NCBI GenBank assembly: GCA_963854835.1
Contig: OY978526.1
Coordinates: 89,993,846-90,057,845, forward strand
DNA length: 64,000 nucleotides
Direction: 5' to 3'
From: Megamerina dolium
Lineage: Eukaryota; Arthropoda; Insecta; Diptera; Megamerinidae
Below are positions 39,501-51,500 of the stretch, in pieces; the first letter of the stretch is position 1; the number at the start of each line of letters is the position of its first letter. A model generated the notes under the pieces. It ran no database searches. It had not been told where the DNA came from and worked only from the letters and a program-made list of their open reading frames with translations. The translations under genes and the position numbers were made by a program.

Positions 39501-42500
39501 AATAAAGAAAAATTTTCCCAAATTTGTTGTGTTTTCTTTGTTAGGTCGGATAGTACTGGGATCACCCTCGTATTTTTTTCCTCTTTAAAACCCAAATTTT
39601 TGTATTTCGTAAAATGAAATATTTTATTTATAGAAATTTGAACGATTTTTTTTTTCAGTTTTCAAATTAAGAAGTAACTAAAAATTCGAAAGAGTAATTT
39701 TTGTCCCCCTCAATTCGGTCAGACGCACACTATATGGTGTTGCGTTTTTTTGTTATCTATGTATTTTAATATATGGATACAATTACATACAATGGTGAGA
39801 AAATGAGAAGAGATAAAACAAACGCCATATAATATTACATAAATGTGAATGTTTGCTACTGTTGTTGATATTGGTTTCCGTCATTTTTTGTTTGGTGCTG
39901 CTCTTGAATGTTGATGCTGTTGTTGTTGTTGTTGTTCTTCTTCTTCTGTTGTTTCTTGTAAAATTTTTCCAAATTCCCACGTATTGAATTAATTGAGGTA
40001 GCATGCCACAGAAGGTATGAATACATACCTATGTATAAGTGGCCCTCATAGTACAATGAATGACCCGGCCCGACTTCACTGTCAAGTTGATTATTATTAT
40101 TATTATTATGGTTTTTGTTGGCGTTTTCCACATCATCAATATTAAATCATTTTTATGAATGTATAAATGTGTTGTGCGTGTTGTGTGTGGTCGTTTGAGG
40201 CGATTTTACATTTGATTGATTTGATTTTAATCAATTAAGTAATTTAATATAAATACACACAAACATAAATGCATTTATATTTATTAAGTAATATTCAATT
40301 AAAATTTAAATATATACTTAATTACATATTTACATATTTAAATTAATATACCAACAAATTGTTGTAATGAAAACCTAGTTACCCATTTTTCCATAATTTA
40401 TTCAATGCCTAATTACAGCACTTTGTAGTGTCAACTTGTTTTCTCTTTTATTTTTTCTTTGTCTTGTTTTAATTGTATGCATTTATGTATTAGCCATTCT
40501 ATATAGCTCTTACATAGGTTCATAATTAAATTAAATTATATTTAAAGCTACCGGCAAATGCAACAACTTTTTATACCCTTGTAATTAAAAATGTGATCCA
40601 ATTTAATGTGTGTCGTTTTTCTTCATTTTTATAACTTTTCACCTCATTTTCAAGTTCAACCACTTGTGATAATGGCTATTTGTGTTGTTTGTCTTTCAAC
40701 ATATGTATACCATACATATTTGTGTATACAAGATTTAATTTACGCCAATATTCTAAGATTACTTATTAACACTGTGCAACAGCAAACAATTAAAGCTTTA
40801 TATTGTTAAACTTCACCTCGCTTACTTACTTATTTGTGATAGAATCAGGGTAAGCATATAGGATCTGCGTCTAATAAGCGTTTATTTCATGGGACATAAC
40901 TGGTTAAAATATTAGCTCCACAATAAGGGACTCCGACACATAATATAGACTACGTCTTGATGAGGAGGAGGATTTGTCCACTTTGGCTTTGTCTAGACTT
41001 CCTTTTAAACACTTTCAGCTGAATTTTCCGCCATCATTTTCAATTGTCACAGTTTCATTAAGATCTAGTCTAACCTTCATAACAAAGTTTGAAGAGATTC
41101 TAGTGTCATAATTGGTCTTTGGGCACAAAATATTTTGTATGGTCACAGTGCTAGCAACGCTTGCGGTTAGCTCTCAAGGTATTTGTATCTTCATACGCTT
41201 TAGTCTGGTTTTGCGTGATTCATTTGATAAACAAGAAATTTGTCCTTGTTCCTACGTCTCGCCTTGAGTGTATGAGTGTCCTCCCAGAAGGGTTCATTTA
41301 CGCCAGCAAAGGCCAAATGTGGTACCACGAGATCTCGAATTCTTATCATCTATACCGCAAACCAGTTAAATCGCAGTCTGAAACCTAGATCAAAACTTTT
41401 ACATTGACTAAGTCCATAAAATAATGGCCAGATAATTGGATTTCAAATGACGAACTCCTTACTCGAAGCGGACAAAGTCTGTTTCAGGTTGAAATACGCG
41501 ATCGAGAGTGGAAATGGATAGGACATACAATGGATAGGCCATAAACCTGTGACTGACATCAGCAGAATGTTCCTAGAATGGAATCCGCAAGGTTCTCGCG
41601 GAAGAGGGCTTCCGAAGGGAACGTGGAAACGCAGCCTGTATGACATATTCACGACATTTGACGACTCGCTCACCTAGTCGCAGATAAAGACAAAAGCTGC
41701 ATATCGACCACAATGGAATTTATTTGTATCGGCACGAAAACTACCAGACCTGAAAAAACTTACTGTCGTTGAAATAAACGGAGCTAAAAATTGTGTGTAT
41801 AGAAAATTTGTACGGAAACTTTTGTCAATCGTTTGTCTCTCATTTTCATGGATTATTTTAGTCGGTTTTTTCATGATATGCCTTCCCCATAAAGGAATTA
41901 TTTGTAGGATAATATGTTTTGTCAACATGTTCTTGATACCGTAGTCCAGTGATCATTGTGTTTGCCTTCTGATCTGTAGGTTGTGGGTTCCATGCCCGGC
42001 TGAAGCATAAGAAATTTGATATCGAACAGATTTTTCTTTCGAACGTTACCCATCTGTCGGCAAGTAATTGGCAATTCTTCCGGCGGTAACAATTTGCCAT
42101 GGAAAAGCTGTGACAAAGCTCAGAAAAAGTGATGTCGCAAGAGTTCTGCCGTTCGGAACCGGCTAAAATAAGTAGGTCCCTTCTAATAATGTCGAAAATT
42201 TATCACGTACAACCGTAATGGAAGAGATGCTCGGCACAAAGACCCCTACGGGGCTTATGAGTGCCACATAACAACAACAACAACAACAACAACAATAACA
42301 TTTTCTTCAGTAAATCCAAACTAGGGTATATCAAAGACGAAAATTGCATTTGATAGATGTAAACCCTGACAAAAAACAAGTCTAATTGATATTTTTTTTT
42401 CGAATTTTTTGATATCATCGTTGAACAGTGTAATTAAATATTAGAATTAATAATGACAGCAACAATAAATACATCATCATTATGTGTGAGTTGATTAAGT

Positions 42501-45500
42501 TGTCGTTATAGCATTTTCATTCTAAAATGAGAACATGCATATATAAAGTTATACATACATGAATATTGCGGCTTAATCAAGGTTAACGTTTATTACGTTT
42601 ATACATATTTGATACATATGAATATTTAATTTAATTATTTTGGTCAAAGTTTAGTTTTAACGCTTTTTTTCTTAAGTACAGACATAATAGAATAGTACAA
42701 TTAATTTGCAATTTGAAAGAATACAATCAATTCGATAGGTGCCGTAGCTCAGTGGTTAGTGTGTTCGCCTTCTAATCTGTAGGTCGTGGTTCAATCCCCG
42801 GCTGATGCGTAATAAATTTAATATCGATAAGATTTTTCTTTCGAATGGTACCCACCTGTCGGCAAGCAATTGGCAATTCTTCCGAGAGTAACAACTTGCC
42901 ATGAAAAAGCTTCTTAAAGAACTCTGTGACAAAGCTCAGAAAAAGTGATGTCACAAGTGTTCTGCCGTTCGGAACCGGCTAAATTAAGTAGGTCCCTTCT
43001 AATACTAAGAAGAAGCAAGACTTCATGTTTTACAGATAAACACAACTTTTTTTTTGTATGAAGAGTGATGCGCCTTAATTTGCTCGTACATACGAAATAT
43101 AAAGCGTTAATTTTACGATTAATATAAAAATGGCTATTCACAACATTTGGGTAGGTCTTTGCGAAATAATTTTTCAATTTGGTTTTGTGAGATAATAATT
43201 CATTTTTTACCATTTATAATATTGAAAATTCAAACTTATACAAGTGATCTTTGAACAATTATATGTAAGAGCTGACTTACATCCCACTCGTAACATTTTA
43301 TCATATATGTCAGTATGTAGTTTTTCATGTATTTTTTCAAAATAAAAAATTAACAGATACAATGTGTTGGATTATAAATGGAAACTAAAAATTATAAGTG
43401 TTAGTAGCCGAGAGTTTCATGACATTAATGATGGCAAATGATTTTGGGAAAACGGCTGGAGCAGCAATTTTCAGCGATGTCACTAATGAGAGGCTTAATG
43501 TAGTCTTCCAATGCTGCAATAGTGTTGATTTGTTCTCATAGATTAATAATTCCAGTAGTCCAGAGGTGTCAAATTACATGATCTTGGATGCCAGTGTACA
43601 TATCCATTTTTGGAGATAAGCTTGTTATTGAACACTGTATTAAACAATCTATGGGCGTGGAGCTCGATTTTCTTCGTTTTTGAAGAAGTATGGCTCGAAA
43701 ATGCCTCTGGCTAATAAATTACAATAAACATTAGTTTTTGCGGGTCGCACCATTAGTTAATAACCCACCTGTGGATTCATGGTGTCACTGACTCTCATAA
43801 TTGAGTACGATTTTGATGGCAAAACAGTGTTTCGACACCCTACTATATAGTACAATAGCTATGAGATAAGAACATATGGAGATCATTAATTAATATGTGG
43901 ATTTTGATATCCAGCAATCACCTCACTTTGTTTGATTCTCCAAAAAATGTGTGGATCATGGGGAGGAGATATATAAATGGCGCCACATCGAGTTCAAAGT
44001 TAAAAAAAAAAAAAAACGGAAAAATCGACGAATACCTGTACAGCAGTCCAAGAGTTACGCATAGATGAATAACATGTATGACTTACAACCATCCCATAGG
44101 GGAGCTCTCCTACAAAAGTGGCATATTCATAAAATTCGTTTCCTTTTATTCTAGAAGTCGCCCTTAGAGAGAGAGAGAAAACGTATAGTCGACTATCCTT
44201 TATTTATCCTCTCCCCCCGCCGATATTTCTTCGGAATGTATTTAACCCCATTATGCACTCTTCAGTGGGTTTTTCATACAAAATTCAATTTTTAACCTTA
44301 GCATTTATCACAAACTTAGTATCCCCTATTTCCACCCATTAAAGGGGCGCGCCGCTACAGAATTATCACAAAAATACCACAATAACCTCAAAATCTCCCA
44401 AAAATTGCCCCTAGTGCGTTTTTAGCTCCACCTTTTAAGGCTGCTGTCATACAATGCCATACAAAATGAATAAAACAAACCTGAAAATTCGATAAATATC
44501 CACACAGTTGCCCAGAAATTTAACTTACAGGTATTAAATGCAAGACCAAACTCCAGTTTTGTACATTTCCCGTATCTTAACCCATTAAGGGGCTTACTTA
44601 CTAAATTCACATTCTTTTATCAATTTAGAATCCACCGCTCCTTAAAATCCTACAGCCTTAAAGGGATGAAATATATGAGCAACCCCCATTCATTTCTCCC
44701 TCTTTCATACTTATCCACTTATTTCTACCCTTTAAGGGGTAGGTTGTGATTGGCTCTGAAATTTTCGTTTATTTTAGACTTCCGTCAATTTCAAACCCCT
44801 TTCGGGAGTGTCTTCGATTTATGTATGTATTATGCTCAGGATTCTATTGAACCATAAACGTGGGCAGACGGCGAATGTTATCAGATTTTAAGAAATGTTG
44901 CGTAGATTACGTGGGAAGTCAACGATACTGACGAAATATGATTGAAACTATTGGATAAATATAATAAGGTATTGTGTCATAAACAACAAGCTTCAAGTAG
45001 GTTGTAGAAGCGCCAAATTACTAAACTCAAGCCAAAAGGGATTGTCCATTGGATTCAATTGAATTTTATAGGCATGTCAGCCAAAATCAAATCACGGTTG
45101 AAGAGTGCTGTCAATTCTAATATAATATTATATAAGAGCCCTGATACACAGAGCTTTTTTACAATGCACAAATTAATAAATAATTGGTGCAAGCTGATTT
45201 ACGTAGCAGGTGGTCTTAATGATTTTTGGATTATTACATCATGGATTATAGTAAACTTTAAAATCTTTTCTGACAAATGAAATAAATTAATAAAAAAAAA
45301 AAAACATTTAGCCTCTTCCTTAAGATGTATAAAACGTTTATAAAATATTATTATTGGAAAAATACATCTTATCATCTTTTACATATGTACATGTTTATAT
45401 ATGAATATGCATATCGAATAGTTATGGTAAATCCAAATTATGGAGAAAAAAAATGTGAGCGAATAAAACACCAAATGACTATGTCATGCTGAAAAAGAAG

Positions 45501-48500
45501 GCAACAGAAAAACAAAACAAAAAATTGATGTCTCATTACAGCTTTCACTTCGATTCATGTGTGTTGAAGAAAAATTGTTTTTGTTTATTTAAACTTCACA
45601 TTAACAAAACAGCAACAGTAACCGTATGTGTATGTAGACATTAAACCATAGCACAAAATCATCAACAATTTGTATGGATGAGTCAAATATCATATTGTCG
45701 CATACGATGAATATGTACACAATTACGCATACTTGTACGAGTGAAAAAATGCGTCACTGTAGAAAACATAACAAAACAGTAAAAGTATTTTAGTTGGTCT
45801 ACACCGACTCCATTGAGGGGGGAGGGGAATAGGGTTAATTCGTGTAAAAAAGGTGATTTTTTTTTATAAAACAGTTAAAATCTATTTATTAAAATCAATG
45901 ATGCATTATAGTATGACATTTGAAGAATATTGTGTAAAATTTTCATGGAGAAATATTAAAAAATATGGCAATGGCAGCAATTATTCTGGAGCGTCTCGGA
46001 AAAAAATTTGAATTGCGGTGTCCCTTATAAATCGGTGCTGGATCATCTGAAATCAAAAAAACCAAAATTATATCGTTAGATAATTGCTTTGCCTAGGTAA
46101 CGCTGGGGGGATTTTCGAAATTTCAATTTTTCACTTTTTGGGAACACTTTAAAGGAAAAAACGCGATGTTTTTGTTATTGTAAAATGAAAAATACTGAAA
46201 AAAAACTCTCTAGCTCTTGTAAATTATGTACAGAAATAGTGTTCAAAATTTCAAAACGATCGGTGGAGCAGTTTTAAAGTTATGAGAGACACCGACTTTG
46301 AAAACGTGAGTTGTGGGAAAAACGTTTTAAAGTTTTGAACACTAAACAATTTGAGATGAAACGTTCATAAGCCCAGTTCTATCGGCTTACCTCACACTGA
46401 ATCATCAATGCCAGGTCCATAAATGATATTGCAATCATTGATGATGTCTAAAGCATCTTTTTGCTCTTGTCTACGATGAATTTTATAGAAATCGAACCAG
46501 CTGCCTAGTAACAATATTGCCCTCGAGTCAGGTAGGTATAAAAATCCGACAGGTTTACATATAGACATAACTTTGTCAATTTTGCTCCGATTGACTTGAA
46601 ATTTAGACACAATATTCTTGAGATATTATGCATTCATTTTAAGTGGTGGAACATATAAGATAATGGTATCAGAGTATGCTAGCAGCATTCTGTGTTTTTA
46701 TTTGGAGTCGAAAAACAGTGGGCGGGGTTATGTTTTAATCTACCAGGGTGATTTTTTAAGAGCCTTTGGATTTGATTAAAAAAAAACATAAAATTTAGAG
46801 AAATCTATGAAATCTTTATTTGAGTCGATAGAATGATCTATATAATTCAATGGGTAAAGATGATTTCATGTAAATGTTGACCGCGGTTGCGTCTCAAATG
46901 GTTGATACGCTGGGTACAATTTTGGCATATTCTTTCCAACATATCGGCCGGTATCTCACGAATAAATCGATCGATTTCCTCTGTCCGTATGCGTGTTGGT
47001 GGTTTAATGTCCGAATAGCCGCCTCAGAAGGTCGCCTGACAATACCGACTATAAAATGAATGAATGAAAGAACCGATCATGAATTTTGATAATACGATTC
47101 AATAATCTGCAAACATTGTAAGCCGATTCATGGACCAAACCGAACATGTTTGACAGTAACATGTTACACGAAAACAGCTGAGCTGCCAAAAACAGTGTTG
47201 TCAAAAAGAAAATTGCTAAAAAATTACCCTGTACATTTTTTTTTTTAATTTTTTTCCACTTTTGCAATCCCTACTAAATAGCCGTAACAAACATCAACCA
47301 AAATTAATATACCGACATCTTTGAGTGTAGAGTACGAAAAAAGAAATTAGTTTAAAGATGAGTACTTTTGTACCTGTTTTTATGGGTGTGTGCGTCTGTC
47401 TATTTTATTTATGTTCGTTTGACCAAACGAACTTTCCGTTTCATTTCGTTTCGACTTTGAACATAGTAAAAGGTGATAAATTCTCTTCTTCTGTACTCAT
47501 CTTCTGTGCAAAAACTTATTCTTTTTTAACTCTTCTTCGCCATTATTCGTACGCCATACAAGACAACGTCTACATTCTGCTTTAGTTTTGGTTTTTTTTG
47601 GCCATTAGTCAGTGTTTTATGATTGATATTGTTGTTGTTGGACTTTTGAAAGTGGGTCAACAAAAACAAAAAAACATTAAAAACCACAGCAAATTAAAGA
47701 AACGTATGTGTACGCATACAAAATTATGAGTGATTTTGAACTTTTTGAATTTTGCATTTATACGTGCATGTATGTACATTAAGGTGGAATGAAAAATGCT
47801 TTTTGTTTTTATAACAACTGTCAAATGTCACGATCTGATAAACATCTTCCGAAGCATTCGAAGCATCTTCGAATTTTTTCTTTGCACCAATCGACATGAG
47901 CCTTTTTTTGAGCGATTGTTAAATTATGCTGGATTCAACGAGAAAAACTCTTTTTGATAGCTAAGTGTTCATGCAATATCGAATGCATGGCGGTGGAACT
48001 AATACCCAAGGATGCCTCTATCTCACGGCATGTCACATGACGGTCTTTCATTATTCTTCAATTTCAATTCAATTTTTTATCATGCCATCGAGTATTTTGT
48101 GTAGTATTCGAATTTCTAATTTCTCAAACGTAGCCTGTTTATGTATGTAAACTTTGGACCTAATGTAGTGGGTGCCGTAGCTCAGTGATTAGTGCGTTGA
48201 CCTTCTGATCTGTAGATCGTGGGTTCAATACTCGGCGGAAGCATAACAAAATTTCATATCGAAAAGATTTTTCTCTCGAACGCTACCCACTTGCTGGCAA
48301 GAATTGGAAATATTTCCAGCAGTAACAATTTGCCAAAAATGCTTCTTAAAAAGAGCTCTGTGACAAAACTAAGTTAAAGTGATGTCACAAGTGTTCTGCC
48401 GTTCGGAAGCGGTTGATATAAGTAGGTCCCTTCCAATGCTGTCCAAATTTAACACGCACAACAGTATCGGAAGAAAAGCTCGGTGGTATCACAATGGGCT

Positions 48501-51500
48501 TTTCTGGCCTAAGTGTGCTCTCTCAGAGAGAGGGCAGCCATATAACCTAACCTAACCTAACCTTGAACCTAATGTAGTCCCTTACGAAAACTTCTAGAGG
48601 TATGATTTCAAATGCTTTAGGTAGTCAATTTACCAGTCCGGGGCATGAAATTAACGGCTTGCTAAATTGTTATTGCAGTAATGTCATAGTCTCATGAGTT
48701 GTGAAGTTTTCATAATACATCTGAATAAATTCTAGACGCGGTGCCGAGATAAGTTTTTTAATGATGAAATGTCAACCAATACTGAAAAGTTTGACAATTT
48801 TACAGGTTGATCTGTCATATAATCCCTTCTGACTGACATTTAACTGAATCATCTTAGTAGCCTAATGTAGCAGAATGAAGTTTAATTTATTTTTGAGAAA
48901 GTGGTTAGTCCAAGGCACCTCAAATCATCGCCTTGGCCATCATCATAGATAATATTTTGCAACATTTCATTGCCATTTCATTGCAAAGCAAGCAATTGGC
49001 AAGAAATTGGCAATTCTTCCGGCAGTAACAATTTGCCATGAAAAAACTTCTAAAATAACTCTGTGACAAAGCTCAAAAAAGTGATGTCGCAAGAGTTTTG
49101 CCGTTCGGAATCGGCTAAAATAAGTAGGGCACTTCTGATACTGTCCAAAATTTAACACGCACAATTGTAATGGAAGAGAATCTCGGCCAAAGTGCCACAT
49201 ATTTTTTTCTTTATTCTATTTCATTGCAAAGCACAATAATAAAAGAAAAAAGAAAATACTCCACCCTAATGTACATATGTAGACATATGCGTAACAATAA
49301 AATTAGTACCATCTTGTGCAAAATTAATAAAATTATTATAGGCATGTGCAGATACAATATTTTGATATGATGAGCATATGCTATTTATTATAGTGCTAAA
49401 TCATATCTTTCTTCATGGGTTGGCCATGTCATACCTATGTACATGTATGATGTTGGATCAATTGAACAATGTTGCTATTGTTGTTTCTTTTGTATATATT
49501 GTATGTCGTTAATTAAATGCAAATTTGTTGTACATTTTTTTTTTGGCGAGGTTCCCTTTTATGTGGTTATATGTATCTCTTGTTGCAGTACCAATTTGAA
49601 ATTTCTTATATATGATAGTTGATTTTTATTGTTGTTAGTCATCACGATATTCCTTACCGGGGTTTTATATGTCGCATATATGCTTTAATATTAATTGCAT
49701 ATTGCGCCAATATGTACAACACAAAACTCATATGTGTGCATGTGAGGTGCCGCTTTTAAAGTAAAACCTTAACCTTTGTATGAGTACGTCGAGTATTATT
49801 AATGTGCGTATATTAAATTATATGATTTTTGTATAATAACATTGTTTTAGTATTGTTATATTTTTTTGTTGTCAAACAAAAATAAAAAATAAATTAAAAT
49901 AATATGTAATAATAATAACGAAATGCTTTATGTATGTATATACGTTTTTTATTTATTGTTATGATTATTGCTTTTTTTAATGGCTCATTTAATTTTTTTT
50001 TATTGTCTTTATCTCTTGCTACGACAGCGTACTTATTGTCTTATTGAAATTGTGAATAGTTAAGTATTTTAAATGCAGTATCAATGTATTTCCGAGATGT
50101 ATCTACATATGAATCTTCTTTATTAAGTAATGGTAAAATTTCTCTGATCATATAGGTACACATACATACATATCATCATCATCTTCATAATAGCTATTAC
50201 AGCTCGGGGTGAGTCAATGCTTCCTTTACAATCGCACTCCATACGTCACGGTTACATGCTTCGCTTCTTTTAACATTCATACTGCGCAAGTCTTCTTCAA
50301 CATCGTCTATCCATCTCCTTGGTGGTCTTCCGCGCTTACAGCTGCCCAAAATTTGAGACTTATAGGTCATCTTCGTGATTCTGGAATCGTCCATTCTGAG
50401 TGAATGTCCAAACCATCGTAGGCGTTGTGCTTTAACAAAACGCACGATATTTTGACCTCTCATCAGTTGTTCAATTTCGTTGTTATATTTTATTCTATAA
50501 GAACAATCCTCTTCTCTGACTGGACCAAATATTCTCCTCAAAATCTTAGGCTCGAAGCACAAGAGGTGATTCTTCACGTTTGATGTCAGCACCCATGCTT
50601 CGCATTCATATGTTGCTATTGGATTTATGAGAGTCTTATAGATTTGCAGTTTACACGTCCTTGACAATAATTTATTTTTCAGAAGTTTAAGATGAGCAAA
50701 ATAACTTCTGTTGCACTCTATCATTTATGAAGATTAAGGAGGCCTGCTGTGTTGCTGAGATTTATTCCCAGGTATTTGAAGGTTTCAACTTTTTGAAATG
50801 TGTCTGGTCCCCCTACTACCAGATTGCTATAGCACATCGGGTTGTGCGACCTAACCATGTATTTCCTCTTTTGAAAAAGCCTCGGTTACAAAACATTCAT
50901 ACATACATATGTGGCGCCTAAAGTCTCCGAAGAGCCCTTTGGACGTGTTTCTCCTACAGTTCTGTCATGCTTATTAAATGTTTGGATAGCACTAGAAAGG
51001 ACATATTAATATTAGCCAGTTCCGAATGACAGAACGCTCGTGACATGACTCTCTCTCTCTCTCTTTAGAAGCATTTTGCTTCGATACTCTGATTATACTG
51101 AGGATTGTCGAGCCCATTAAAATAGCCAATAATTGCAGACTTCAGAGCCGTTTTTGTAAGTTTGGAAGATAAAAAACTCGAGTGATGAATAGATTGCGTA
51201 AGGAAGCAATTTGATCTTCAACTCACTGATTTTGACCATCATGAGAACAAATGTGTAACTTGTGCATTGTCTTAATTGCGTTTATTGCGACATCCATTTG
51301 ATTTGGATCACTTTCTTTCAAATCTTCATTCAATAAGCAACGTATATACATGACTTTTTGAAATGTCTGCCATATCTGCTAGCTAGCTAGCTAGCGCAAT
51401 TTCAATGGGCGATTATTGTAAGAGCGCAAATGACGCTTAGCACCCAGGATTGAGATCACCATCGAAAAAATGATTAATAAAACGCATGGTGTTGTGTTAG

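Larger units (their letters stand above)
47772..49276. mobile_element. possible 1.5-kb non-autonomous element hosting two SINEs
   Basis: ATGTACATTAAGGTGG at 47772-47787 is mirrored by CCACCCTAATGTACAT at 49261-49276 (one mismatch). Two SINEs with their own target duplications lie inside (48170 and 48991). No coding sequence was found. Confidence 0.45.

Noticed and set aside
42738..42812. A functional tRNA gene
   Set aside because: A and B boxes are present, but the acceptor ends do not pair and the sequence continues into a SINE body repeated about a dozen times.
48540..48562. CCTAA repeats as insect telomere-type sequence
   Set aside because: Only a few units, always at SINE or LINE ends inside a gene intron. 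Flies are generally reported to have lost TTAGG telomeres.
50197..50724. A 175-codon minus-strand frame as a host gene
   Set aside because: It is the C-terminal part of an RTE reverse transcriptase ([29 protein letters not shown]).
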